DNA of 64,000 bases, from positions 1,374,941 through 1,438,940 of the forward strand of contig JACTAT010000042.1 of NCBI GenBank assembly GCA_014526335.1. Direction: 5' to 3'. Shown here piece after piece: positions 12,396 to 23,704 of the stretch. This DNA comes from Chrysaora quinquecirrha (lineage: Eukaryota; Cnidaria; Scyphozoa; Semaeostomeae; Pelagiidae). The number at the start of each line of letters is the position of its first letter. Positions within the stretch are counted from its first letter, which is position 1. The position numbers and the translations under genes were made by a program. A model generated the notes under the pieces. It was not told the origin of the DNA. It made no database searches and saw only the letters and a list, made by a program, of their open reading frames with translations.

Positions 12396-12468
12396 CCCTT
12401 GACGGGACTTGAACTCCAGCCATTCTGGGTAGCAGGGCGAGCATTTAACCACTCAGCTACACAGCCGT
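12396..12468 (-). pseudogene. tRNA-like segment 1, unit starting 11248
   Basis: Minus strand ACGGCTGTGTAGCTGAGTGG. One inserted base in the anticodon region (GCCCTGCT). B box AGTTCAAGTCC. Confidence 0.55.
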
Positions 12469-12667
12469 ATTGATTAGTCGACAATAATCTCCTAGTGATC
12501 CTTATGTTCATGGAAGGGAACAACAAACAGCGTTAAAATATTATGTGTAACGAACTTAAAAATTACACCAAAAGCAAATTTTAGTTACCAGACGTTCCCT
12601 TGGCATTTTGAAAACATTTCCAACACGAAAATAACATAAATAAAAAAAATCGAAAGGAAAAGATTTA

Positions 12668-12745
12668 CCCCTAAGGGGAGTCGAACTCTCGACTCTGCAT
12701 CGCAGCACAGGAGACACGCCCCCTTACCGATCGTGCTATTGTGCC
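12668..12745 (-). pseudogene. tRNA-like segment 2, unit starting 11248
   Basis: Segment 2 copy with a mutated T arm (GAGAGTTCGACTCC) and changed acceptor. Last copy of the array. Confidence 0.5.
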
Positions 12746-13239
12746 TATTAGTGATTTAGTGATAATCCTCCTACAGAAAACAATCGGGCGATGGCTAAAA
12801 CAGGCACCAATGACGCACATCAAAGAAGGGTTAGCCCCTTTTACCCCAGGTATTGCAGCAGACAGGGAAAAACGAAGGAGTTTTGGCTCGCCTACCCCAC
12901 GGGCGGCAGGATAGCGTGAAAATTGCGTCTCGGAAACTCAAACGACCTTCCCCGGCGGATTTGAACGAAAAGGTGACTTAATCCGTTTTCTGTTTTAGTA
13001 TATAAGATACCTCTATCTATAGATATATCTAGGGCCTCTTATGCTTACTGGATAGGCCAACTCCCACACCGACCCCCACCCTAGGTAATAGACAATTTGG
13101 ATTTATAGGTGCTAGAAATATTATATATCTACTCTAAACATCCAACTAATTTAAAGTAAGTGTGCTTTCGGAGCTGGATTTTTCTAGAAGTGCAGTAAAA
13201 TACCTGTATCGTTAAGATATCAATGGTAATTAATAAATC

Positions 13240-13371
13240 AGAAATTAGGGCGTGACCTTCATTCTCCGAGAGACTGAAGGGCCTGGTCAGCAAAAAATTT
13301 TCTGGGGGCTTTGCCCCCCAGACCCCCAATTTTCTGCTACAGTCAGATTTTTGGCTGGATCCGCCTCTGAT
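13240..13371 (+). mobile_element. hAT-type terminus (right end), truncated copy
   Basis: Reads AAAAAATTTTCTGGGGGC, a GGGGGCTTTGCCCCCC hairpin, GACCCCC, CAGTCAGATTTTTGGCTGG and ends GGATCCGCCTCTG. It matches the right end of the autonomous hAT at 45200-45295 in order and sequence. No matching left end was found, so it is a fragment. Confidence 0.65.
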
Positions 13372-13734
13372 TCAAATCTTTCAGAGCTTTAATTCATTCG
13401 GTTTCTTCCTTTTTCATATTGCAAAACGAGGAAGCGAAAACCTTCCTCTCAACAAAAAACTACTTCACCAAAACTTCCTCAAAAACTTCCCTTTCAACAA
13501 AAGACAAAAACAAAGCAAAACAACAATAAGAGCTGGAGGGCAGCGGCCACATTTTCCTTACAGCCTTGTACCCTCATTCCGCTTGGTTTGAAAAAGTTGC
13601 TTGTCGATCAACGAAATGACCACGAGAAGAGATGGAACATTTTTATGGCTTCGAAAATTAAGTAAATGGTTAAAAAAATTGTAGATATTTTACTCATTAT
13701 AGACTTCTAACAGCAACTTATCCAAAGCAGTATG

Positions 13735-13797
13735 AAAATTTTACTCCTGATAATCTGACTGTAGCACCTGCTACGGTTGCTACTATCTGGATCCGCC
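13735..13797 (-). mobile_element. hAT-type terminus (left end, reverse orientation), fragment
   Basis: The reverse complement starts CAGAGGCGGATCCAGATAGT, followed by GCAACCGTAGCAGGTGCTAC and CAGTCAGAT. This parallels the left end of the hAT at 40601 (CAGGCGCGGATCCAGACGGT, then GCAACCGTCGCAGCTGCGAC). A second truncated copy. Confidence 0.6.
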
Positions 13798-15882
13798 TCT
13801 GATATCTTGACTGTTCAACCATACGTTTCTACAGCACAGAATGTGCATTTGTTTGAATGAATTGAATTGAAGGCAGCAAAAACTGCAATTCATGTAGAAA
13901 GTCTAGCAATCGACCAGGATAACACGATAGTACAGTATGAGAATGAGATGTGTGGACGTATTACATGAGTCTCAGTTACGCTCATAAAATCTACAATCTT
14001 TGTAAAAATATATTGAGACAGCCCGAAGATTCCGAGTAAGACTAGCAATTATGTGACGGCAGGGCAGGTCGAGCGGTAAGAGACAAAGAAACAGACAGTT
14101 ATCTATTAGACTGCGCGTCATCGAATCAAATCCAATCTAAGCCAAATCAACTACAAAAATACGAGGGTTTAAATAAGAAGTTACATTGACGAAATAACTA
14201 AATTAACCAATAAGAATAAAGAATAACAGAAAAGGGTGGATAAATACAACTATGTAAAATATAAGCATGAATAGGGAGAAAATACGAATACAGAATGACT
14301 AACAAGGAGAACCGAACAAGTGTGAGAGTTAAGTTACGAGCGAAAAGTAAGAAAAACATGTTTAGTCATGTGGGAAAGGAAAAGCCGGTAAAACATGAAA
14401 GAGAGGATTGAGTAGAAGGAAAAAAAGATCGAAATGAATGAGAGAAAAGGGGGTATCGTGACAATTATTTAACTTTGCTTTGCTAATCAATAGTTCCCTT
14501 CCCCTTTCCCATTCGATGAATGTTGAGTGTTGATGAAAACAATTACACGCCATTCGATCAACATTTGGCCAAGGGAAGAGTGGTAAAATGCAAAATGTAA
14601 GGCAAATATTAAAGGAATCGAAACCTGTAAATGTGACATGATCTCAGATAACATTTTTGTCTTTCGCTAATGAACTGACTCTTTTGTGTGGAGTAAATGG
14701 TCATTACCGTGAAAAATTGTATTGTGAATCCCAAGTTATTCCATAGTCTATTTTTAAAATGCCCAAAATACCAGTATCGATTTCCTTTAATGAAAATTTC
14801 AGTTTACCTCTGAATTGTTGTCCATGATTGTAAACCAACAACAACGGCAATTTGCAACACTGAGACCCACGGTACTCAGGATGCCTCACCACGGTACTGA
14901 ACATCCGCCACGGTACTCAGGGATGCCTTTCCACATGTACTGAACACCCCCCACAGTACTACGCATCCCCCACGGTACTGCACACACGTCACACTAGGTT
15001 GTTTTTTCGCATGCAAAAGGCAAAAGCCATGCATGAGTTCAAGTTTGAGCAGATTTCTTCCAAGAACAACAACTAAAGATGTTAGCTTCGATAAATGGGA
15101 CTCGTGTAGAAAGTCAGTAATATGACTTTTCTCACCTGATGCAAATCTATGAATTTGTAACGAGGCTAAAATAAGACAATCTAAAGACCCCCTTGGGATA
15201 CATTCAGAAGGGCAGTGGCCTCCTAAGGGGAATTTTTAGGCTTTCCTCGCTGACTAATAAATGAGTTTAATGACCGAAAAATCTCAATAGCAACGTCAAA
15301 ATGCTCTAAAACCAAGAGAGTCAAAAAAAACGAGCCAGAAAAATTCAAATTCAAAAAATTTTCCTCGATTTAATGCAAGCACTGTACGACAACAAACAAA
15401 TTAATCGGTGGAATATAACATTTAACCAAAATGCACATGGCTTCGAAAGAATATGAAGACGAAAACGTTTTGCTATTGTAACATTTAAGAAAGTTCAATC
15501 AAAAACTGTAGCAACAGGGTTTGCAGACCGGTCTAGAATTCTCTCTGTAATCGTTGACAATTATCAGCTCAACTTTCCGAGCTAGCCCGGATTAACGGGC
15601 CAGCCCGCCCAAAAAGCTGCATATCATTCATGAATGGTGGATGGTTACTTTGTTGATAGTTATTTCCCCTAACAATTGTCATCCTTTGTTTGTTTCCAAA
15701 TCGACATTTTACGCTTCTGGGTACATCATTCATCATTTCTTGCGCAAAAAGCTCTAAACTTTGGAAGGCAGAACAATGGAAAAAAACTATTATCATTACT
15801 AAATTTCAATAACAAGGGCCGTCGAAAATAAATTAAAAACTGCTGTATTGCAGAAGTTTAAAATAGTAAGGGCAAAAGCTTT
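13798..15882. other. Non-coding stretch with small repeats
   Basis: No supported gene. Contains a short degenerate repeat of CCACGGTACTSA...ATGCC at about 14860-14990. A dispersed ~110-bp sequence at about 15008-15120 (CATGCAAAAG ... AAAGATG ... TGGGACTCG) recurs in inverse orientation at about 63630-63760. A potential minus-strand splice donor CAG|GTGAGA at 15136-15137 has no convincing exon. Confidence 0.5.
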
Positions 15883-16064
15883 TCAAGGCTTAAATACAAT
15901 GATAGTATCTTTAACTGGAGTGCGACATGCAGGACAAGGCTTGCCCAAAGCTTTGAGTTTTTCGGCACAAACATGACAAAGCCACATGTGGCCACATGGA
16001 AAGAAGACAGAATCGATGATATTCTCATTGCAGATAACACATTCGTCACTGCTATTCTCTGATT
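15883..16064 (-). CDS. RING-HC finger E3 ubiquitin ligase, last exon
   Basis: After an acceptor TTTTGCTTTTGCAG the minus strand encodes 60 residues and a stop. The cysteine/histidine pattern is C-x2-C (ECVIC), PCGH, LCHVC and PCPACR, a complete C3HC4 RING, followed by a short tail PVKDTIIVFKP. An acidic/Ser stretch (ESENSSDE) precedes the ring. Such C-terminal RINGs recruit ubiquitin-charged E2 and are seen in Neuralized, IAP and Mdm2-type ligases; the spacing and the PVKDTI tail look most like Neuralized/Mdm2-type. The exon starts with two bases of a codon, exactly complementing the single base left by the exon at 17893-18108, giving in-frame ...SPD-E-SENSSDE. N-terminal domains are not visible, so the substrate is unknown. 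Confidence 0.82.
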
Positions 16065-17892
16065 CTGCAAAAGCAAAAAAGCATATTAAGTATACGCAGA
16101 TTTCGAGATTATCTAGAATGAAAAAAATGGAAAAACTATGGTAAGATTTATTAAAGTACTTTTCATTTCAAATAGAAATTGACTTCAACGACACTGTTTA
16201 CTTTGCCACAAACTTACTGATGATTCCCGTTATGCTTGTGTTCCGAAGAGATATTTGCTATACATCGGTGTCATGGACTTAACAATAAGGAAAGGATTAA
16301 AAACTCTTCATTCATCTTCATTAAGCAAAAAATTTTCTAATGTGATACTCCCTTTTGCGCATGATATATCGTTACTCGCTTTGCTCCACAACCCCGATTA
16401 TTCATCGGAAAAAACTGATCTGAGGGGTCTCAAGTAATTACCATGTTGATTTTGAACATATGATACGATCATGATACGACTGATAGTGATAACGTCAAGC
16501 CCCAACCAGTGTATCTTATAGAAATGACACCCTTTCGCGTGCCCATATTCAGCTTTCATCTCAACGAGGATTACTTAGTTATTTTTTAACGCAAAAAAAA
16601 TGGCGAAGAATTTTGTTGCACATCTGCTCCGTTACACGTAGCGAACAATGATGTTTTCGTTGTTAATAACTCGAAAGTCAATCAGCAGTTCGGAAAATTA
16701 AAGAAAGCCGAACATTTAATTCAGAACTAAGATGATGGGAAGACAAAAATTGACGTAGCTGGAAAAAGGTCTCTTGATGTAGGCGCATTTACACTGAAAA
16801 GTCTCACAAAACTGATGCTGATCCTTTAGACCTCAGACAAACAATGCAAAATGCATTGAACAAGTGTTTTGCCACCAGAACAATATCTAAATTTTTTTAG
16901 ATATATCTGTCTTCGTTTCCATGTTAAAGAGCATTCAGTACATGACCGGATGTAAATTTTTACCAATTTGACGAAGAAAAGAAATTCTCTTTTGCTGTTC
17001 ATTGTCCTAGTACAGCTCAAATGAAAGGAACACAGCGAGTCTTAGCAAAAAGGAATTAATGACTCAACTATAAAAACAACGGATGCCATGTGAAAGAACT
17101 TACGAAATAACGACTACCTATTCGCATAACGTATTCAACACAACAATGGATGAACGCCTGCGGCTTAGGTGGCTACAAAAATAGAATGGAGAGAACCAAT
17201 GGCGACCTTCCGGTTATACAGTTACGACTTTATACGGTTATCCGTTAATGCTGACCGTCAAGATTGAGGAACAGATACGTTGATACGTTGATAGAGATAC
17301 AGATACGTTCCAGCAACTTATCAATGGTATAGCATTGTTGAGTCCAGAGTTGCATTGGTATCTACGCGTCTGCTAAAAAATCTGATAAGGATTTTTGCCT
17401 GAAACAGCCAGCAGTTCAAAATGATTTCTGCTTCGAACTTACTCCATTAATGTTGTTTAAAAATTCTCGTGCCCTTGTAAAGCCAGTTATGTGGGCAGGT
17501 CGTCTCAGGGATTCGTCGACAGGAACAGGCAGTATGTACACTAAGCTATCAGACATGGAACTGGTTGATGCCAAACACTTATCAAGCCGATGCGTCTGCG
17601 TAAGGGGGTATATTTAACTGCAATATCGACCACTTGCCGCAGGAGAGCAATTGTTTTTCCATTTCAGCTGTTTTTCTTTTTGAACGGCAGTTTTTTATAG
17701 AAACCGAAACGTCGTTCACGTACAATACAAACTGATGAATCTGCTAGGAACCGCGCTTTTAGTGCATTTTCCGCGCAATTTTACGTTATTCAGCTATTTT
17801 CAAAACCTTGTATTCTTGTCGCTTCTTTTGTCTAGCCTTAATCAACAGTTCACTACTCAAAGAAATGCTTACACTTTCATATCTTTACTCAC
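16065..17892 (-). other. Intron of the RING gene (inferred)
   Basis: About 1.8 kb bounded by donor ATG|GTGAGTAAAG (minus, at 17893/17892) and acceptor GCTTTTGCAG (minus, at 16065). No repeat or ORF inside was recognised. Confidence 0.65.
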
Positions 17893-18108
17893 CATCGGGG
17901 CTTTTCCTTGAAAGATCTTCTAGACAGCATTTTTCAAGCTTCTGGCATTCATCTTTGGGAGGGACAAAGATACTTGTTGTAGGGGACAATTCATCTCTAC
18001 AACTATCAACATTGTCTGGCGTTCGCTTTGAAGACCTTGAATTATTAGCAAAAACATTTCCCGTCTTTCTTTTTTGGCTTTTAAGGTTTTTAACTTTTAT
18101 CTTTTGAG
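17893..18108 (-). CDS. RING gene, penultimate exon (low-complexity linker)
   Basis: On the minus strand an acceptor TTGTTTTTTTCAG precedes 216 bases that are open in one frame (two leading bases, 71 codons, one trailing base) and end at a donor ATG|GTGAGTAAAG. The encoded segment begins QKIKVKNLKSQKRKTG, is Lys/Ser-rich, then acidic, with SSKRTPDN and PPKDEC motifs; it looks disordered and has no named domain. Its trailing base completes the first codon of the RING exon. Upstream exons should lie at higher coordinates, but I could not identify them. The open plus-strand ORF over the same bases is a shadow. Confidence 0.7.
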
Positions 18109-19200
18109 CTGAAAAAAACAATTTACATATAATATAATAAATATTATAAAATGCATATAATACAATATGTTTTTATGGTGAAACCGAGCAGAAAGGCCAT
18201 TATATATTCCTAGAATTCGAAAATCAAAGTTCATTTTTTTATGAGAAAACTTTATAAGAAACCTTGATCTACAATGTCTGCAATCCTCGCAAAAAATGCT
18301 GGGACACTTCCCAACATTGAATCGGGGGGGGTCTAATTTTCAAGGTAAAACATACTTGTAACATACAGTAGTGTCCCCAATATTGGTAGCAATGATTGTG
18401 GCCACTTTATTATGGTAAGTCTCGCAGAAAGGGCAATTTTAGATTGATATTTCTTAAAAGTAGCATCGAAGTATCAAGCCTTACCATGCATCCCCGCTCC
18501 CATCCCCGCATCGCATATCCATTCTTTTATCCAGGGTTTTTTATTAGCAATAATTTGCTCCTGTTATAGCCATAGTTTTAACGAAAAGATCAGCCTAGGG
18601 GGTTTTTCAACATTTCGTTTTTACTTGCGAGGACTTACCATAAAAATAGAATTTACTGAATGTACATGTTTTTGCTCTCTGTGCGGCATACGGTCACCGC
18701 TCATCATTCCAGAGTTTTATAATCTGAACACTGAAAAAGCTCAAGTTTCAAAGAACAGATTTGATTTACCGTGATACTATTACAGTACAAATTTCGTAAA
18801 CTACATATCGTGGAATGAAAAAACACGCTTTTCAACAATTTTTCCCACTTGAGATCTCTTTATACCAGACAATAATGCCCTTCGATCGCCCAAATTTTTA
18901 AGAGCAACACAAGAATATGTTGGAAATGAGTTGTTTCCTCTTTATACTCGAGTAAGAAACGGAGTTTGAAAATCAAGGGGCAATTCACACTCCTAAGCAC
19001 ACATACCCTGCCTGCCGTAAATTATATTTATTTCATGGAAATCCCTAACAAAATCAATTTGCTTCAACAGGAATCTTGTTCGCTTTTTTAAAGAGTAAAA
19101 TGCCTCGCGTTATCACCAGTTTCTTAATTATTTTTGATGTAGTTCTGTAAGTTTCTTAAATTTTAAGAGTGGCTAGATCTAGGTTTCTTATAAACATTTC
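18109..19200. other. Unassigned, probably 5' intron sequence of the RING gene
   Basis: No supported exon. A direct repeat around TTATGGTRA...GCAGAAAGG occurs at about 18170 and 18410. A minus-strand donor-like ATG|GTAAGT near 18640 lacks a convincing exon. Confidence 0.35.
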
Positions 19201-19938
19201 TCATAAAAAAGTGTACTTAATTGCCTTTCTGCTCAGTTTCACCATAATCACGTTTTCTTTTCTTTGTATTAACGAAATTTGGAGACCTTTACGTGAAATA
19301 TCACTAAAAAATTTAAGGGGGCCTCGAGGGCCCCGGGGGTTCCAAAACCCTATGAAGATGTAGTTTCCAATTCCGCCATGTCTTTGCCCCCATACTAAAT
19401 TAGCGTAATTTAATATAGGAGTTATCAACCTATCAAATAAGATTGAGAAGTGTCTCGGGCTAAAACCGTCGCAATCTATACATTTTGAGATAAGAGCAGA
19501 ATACGGCTTTCTTGCCTATTCCTTCACTACAGTATAATGGTGTGGTTATTAAAGGAGTGATTAGATTTGAATGTGACCTCAAGATACTTATAGGAATCGC
19601 AAATTTCCACACCTTCGCCACCTGTCTTCCACTCATATCTAGGAAGTTTACGATTCTTATTCTTAAAGAACATAATTCTTGTTTTACCCACATTCACAGT
19701 CATTTAACAGTTGTTCGTAAAGCAATTCAGCTCATCGAGCCTGATGACAATCTGCAGTACCAGAGAGTAAAATAAGGTCATCTGCATAAAGCAAAGTATT
19801 GATTTTCACATCAGCCAAAGAAACACCAGTAGAAGCTTCATTATCATAGCCATCTAAATCGTTAAGGAAAAGTGCAAAATGCATAGGACCCCTGTCGAAC
19901 ACCACGTGTGCAATAAAAAAGTTCTGGGAGATAACCAT
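19201..19938 (-). pseudogene. LINE reverse transcriptase remnant
   Basis: Minus-strand pieces in several frames give ALFLNDLDGY, then LLYADDLILL (the RT catalytic YADD box), then NVGKTRIMFFK and EICDSYKYLEVTF, then ITPILNYANLVWG. This order (LFxNDL, YADD, VN-x-x-KT-x-xM-x-F, Y-x-YLG, P-x-L-x-YG) is the palm-to-thumb order of non-LTR retrotransposon RTs. Stops and frameshifts break it, and 5' and 3' parts are missing. The clade is not determined. Confidence 0.75.
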
Positions 19939-20259
19939 TGCCTCTCACGCATGATTTTACATAATAGTACAGAGAACTTTATTAACATTATTATTAACAT
20001 TATAATTACGAGAACATGATTTTACATTAGAGTATTTGAGCAGAGGACCAAATTCCTTTGCTTGTGACACAAAATGCATTGAACGCAACTTATTAGTGTA
20101 CACTTATATCAAGATTAGGAGAAAAAAGTTTTCGACAATTTTTCATCAGTACAATATTTTATTTCACTAGATTTCCGTACCATCAGTGTTTCACTCAGTT
20201 AACTATTTCAGGAATAGGGACGAATTGCTAGTGAAAATTGCTCGAATTGCACGTCAAAA

Positions 20260-21403
20260 CTGCTCTTTCCGTCTTTGTGGCTCCACTCGAGGACCATCCA
20301 GGTGAAAATAGACAAAAAACGAATGTCGCCAGATTTTCATTAAAATTGGTACACTATGTAATTTTGACACGTAGAATTCGAACATGATGAAATTGTTGAG
20401 AAATGTTTTGATTTTGGGGGCTTTAAGGGGGTTGGAAATTGGGGTTTCTACGGACAACAACAATTAAAAACGAAAATTGTCAGATTTTCATGAAAATTGG
20501 TACACTGGGTAATTTTTACACGTAGAATTCGAATTTAATGAAATTTTTGCAAAATTGGACTAATCTCGGGGCTTCAATGATGGCAAATTCTGAAAAAACG
20601 AAACATAGAATTCCTCTTTTGATACCGGGGGATATTTGTAGGAAAGACAAATATAGACCAATTTGTAGGAAGTGAGATCTTCATAATTAAATTGATAGCT
20701 TTGAAAAAAGCTGTTTTTTGTTTTATCTTCTTTTTGACTTTGTTGCAGAGTAGAACTGCTTTGAGGAACTAGAAATCATCTTGATCTTGAGCCTGGCTGC
20801 TTGGTAGGTCATATTCTCGCTTAACATGGAACTCATTCCGGCATTTTCGTCCAGTAGCCTTTGGTTCGCAGGGGACAAGAGGATCGCCAGGGATGGAGCA
20901 TTGGTCCCCCTTGAAGGATACTTTTTTGTTGCATATTTTGCACCTCATGCGACATCTCTTACTTGATGTTTCGTCGGCGGAGATCCTGATCAGCTTATGG
21001 TGACCTTTTCTTGGTGACATCAGTGTTACAGATAGCATTCTACGGTGGTTTCTCAGTTCATTCCCAGGGTAGTGCAGAATCTCATCCCAGCCATTTGTTT
21101 TCTTGAAAATTTGGCTAAAATTTCATCAGATTCCAATTCTACGTGACAAAAATATCCAGCGCACCTATTTTCATGAAAATCTGACAATTTTCTTTTTTCA
21201 TCGATGTTGCCGTTAGAAACCCGAAATTCCAACCCCCTAAACCACCTAGAATCGAAGAAAACTCGCTAAAAATTTCATCAGATTCGAATTCTACGTGTAA
21301 AAATTACCCATTGTAGTAATTTTCATGAAAATCTGACAACTTTCGTTTTTCGGCTGTCTTTAGCTGAATTGTGATCGAGTGGACCCACAAAGACGGAAAG
21401 GGT
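20260..21403. mobile_element. PiggyBac-like remnant with long subterminal inverted repeats
   Basis: The ends share CTTTCCGTCTTTGTGGSTCC in inverted orientation. The right end abuts TTAA (21404-21407), the piggyBac target; the left target is mutated. Each arm has two copies of a ~70-bp subrepeat around GTCAGATTTTCATGAAAAT ... ACACGTAGAATTCGAAT. Between the arms lies a minus-strand cysteine-rich ORF. The combination suggests a piggyBac-type element that kept only its ends and the 3' end of the transposase gene. Confidence 0.6.
20769..21038 (-). pseudogene. PiggyBac-like transposase C-terminus (Cys-rich)
   Basis: 89 codons on the minus strand: SSKRCRMRCKICNKK, then GDQCSIPGDPLVPCEP, then CRNEFHVKREYDLP. 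The pattern C-x3-C-x2-C ... C ... C ... C-x4-H resembles the C-terminal zinc cluster of piggyBac transposases (CxxC ... C ... CF-x-x-YH). The catalytic domain is absent. Moderate-to-low certainty; the surrounding TIRs and TTAA support it. Confidence 0.5.
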
Positions 21404-21407
21404 TTAA

Positions 21408-23578
21408 GGAATTTGTCGAAGGTTTGGTTTAATTTATTGAAGATTCGGAAATTCCTTTTCCTGAGGTTTGATCCTTGGAATCTTCTCCATTAAAACTTAA
21501 TTTACCAATTAAAAATTTATTTCACAATTTTATGGACACAGAGTATGCCCTTCTATTTAAGCTTCATACCATTTTCATAAAACTTTATTTCTTCATTGCT
21601 CAGATGTTTTGGGAGAATCATTTGATCCCTGAATACCAGCCGCTTATCCATTGTTTCAAAAAAGAGTTTTGCTTGAATAAAAGATAAAACGAGCTTAACT
21701 TCAGCGAACGAAAATCAAAAGACACAGAAAAAGAAGGTTCTGTCGTTTAAGATACAATTACAAGAACCAAATTAATAAAAATGATCTTGAAATTCCTGCT
21801 AAATCTTCTAGTGAATTCAAGAATGGTCCCCTAAGCTATCGCAGGAGTGAGTGATTTTGTCTCCTCGGTTTGTTAGCCCTCTTGCCAGAGGGACCAGAAT
21901 TAACTTCAAAAAACAATTAACTTCAAAAAACTTTTACGGAAAAACAGCTACAAACAGGCAAACAGCTACAGCGACAAACAGTCAAAATATTTGTGCCGCA
22001 GGTAGTCATGCAACGGCAACGAAAACCCATCATTTATTGGGGGAAAATGACTTGGTTTACAATATCCTGCCACATTTTTTCCTTTTAAAAAGCGCCCACC
22101 AATGCTTTACCGTTGCTTCACGTCATCAAGTTACCGATGGAGAATTATCCCGTCTATATTCAGGGAGAAGAAGTTGGGGGCAAACTTTGAGCTCCTAAGG
22201 GTATGATGATATTCAGAACTGCAATTATAGTGGTTTTAATTACCTTCATATTGATGAAGATATTGATGATGTTGATGATGATGCTAGTAATCATGAGCAT
22301 GGTTAGGATCATCATGATTATGGTGACAACAATTGCTTGATTCATGGATGACAATGATGATGATGAAAATTATAAAGATGATGATAATGCTGACGGTTGT
22401 GGTCTTGGTGATGATGATGCTGAATGTAAAGATGACATTAATCATGACGATGATGATGATAATAAAAGAAGAAAATTATGAAACTCATTTGTTAACTCTT
22501 AAATCTCTATTCAATTTCATACAACTGCTAACTCTAACTTTTTTGTTTCTTCTTAACAGTTCAGAAATTTGTTCAATAACACGAAACATTAAACCCCATC
22601 TTGACCCCCTTGCCAGTGTTTTTGTTTCCTTCTGACGCTGTCAGCTACCTATGAAAAGCTAAAACTGTTTAGGAAGTTCCCTTTCACTTTCTCAAAAAGT
22701 TGGCAGCGTTGAACTGTGCTCATTCGACTAGGCTGGTCCAACGAAAACGGAACGCAGGCAACTTATAATGTAAGAAAACAGGCTTAACAGTTCCGAAAGG
22801 GACATGCTCAAATTATTTATTTCTAGGCATTTATTGGTTTCCTATTGCCAACAAAGAACTTTAATTACCTACTTTTAATAAGAACATCCTCCGAGGTGAA
22901 ACATGAGGTGCAATACTCAACAACAGGAATTGTGAATACTGGATATAGGAAACGAATGCCAAGTACCCTCTAAAAGAACAAAGTGAAGACAAGAAGTTAA
23001 ACATCTCAAATGCAGAGATTTTGAATTCAATAATAATTTGTTGAAAAACAACAAAAAAAAAGAATTAATGACTTGTTGGGTCAAAGTAAATCTACTGATA
23101 TAAAAGTGGCGAACGCCAAGGGCTTGCGCAGTCTAAAAACAAATATTGTCTCTTAGTAATGAAAGATAAACTGCTTCTTTGGTGCATGAGGAAAAACCAT
23201 TGGCGTGACAAGCTAGCATTAAAATTAAAAGCAATCGAATAGGCTATTTTGAAAATGCAAGGCCTCAGCTCCGTTTATTTACTTTATTATTTTGACATAC
23301 AAATATGAACTCGTACACACCTCGGAGAAGAGAGCGTCTTTTGAAAACGCTTCAAGTCGCAACGTCATTGTGTTGGAGCCAACTATTGTCTGGCTACTAC
23401 AACTTGAGGTTATTTCTGTTAAAAAAAATGCATTTATGCGTGAAGACACACTCGTAGGAGTAAAAGATTTTTTTCGTTTGAAAATAAGCATTATTGATCA
23501 TTTGATTTTCAATCACATAAGATAAAACAGTAACCAGCTATGAAGGAGTAAACTTCTGCATATATAGTTAGATCTGTT
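21408..23578. other. Unassigned region with a microsatellite
   Basis: No recognised gene. The 115-codon plus-strand ORF at 21851-22198 has no family signature. The region contains the GAT-rich tract described separately. Confidence 0.4.
22200..22465. repeat. GAT/TGA-rich imperfect microsatellite
   Basis: Long runs of GATGATGATG/TGATGATGA interrupted by other trinucleotides. ORFs over it are Met/Ile-rich artefacts. Confidence 0.85.
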
Positions 23579-23704
23579 AGCACAAAATAACACTTCAATC
23601 GTGCAAAATATGATACCAGCATGAAAATTTCACAAAATATGCAGTTTGAGTCGTAGAAAACGATGCGAAACAGACCCAAGCTGAAAAATGCCCCTATGAT
23701 CTAT

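Larger units (their letters stand above)
2009..13003. repeat. Tandem array of a ~1.75 kb unit bearing two tRNA-like segments
   Basis: The same sequence order recurs: ACTAGCYCTTGCCCGTG then imperfect ~18-bp GACCACCGCCTC repeats; a degenerate TTAATC/TTAATG tract; a segment with TTTATTAATTTTGAG and runs of C; an A-rich AAATGAAA segment; tRNA-like segment 1 (minus); tRNA-like segment 2 (minus); and a core containing GGCACCAATGACGCA that ends in TTTTAGTATATA. Units start at about 2009, 4080, 5888, 8760 and 11248, plus a partial unit joined at 10077. The unit starting at 2009 has an internal duplication of ~350 bp with one tRNA-like segment 1 mostly deleted. The one starting at 5888 carries a hAT-type insertion. 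The short ORFs over the core are conserved only because the DNA is repeated; I do not consider them genes. Confidence 0.85.

Noticed and set aside
15130..15166. Possible 30-bp minus-strand exon between TTATTTTAG and CAG|GTGAGA
   Set aside because: Good splice signals but no flanking exon or protein motif; lies 3' of the RING stop codon.
22333..22635. 100-codon Met-rich ORF
   Set aside because: Encoded by the GAT/ATG microsatellite.
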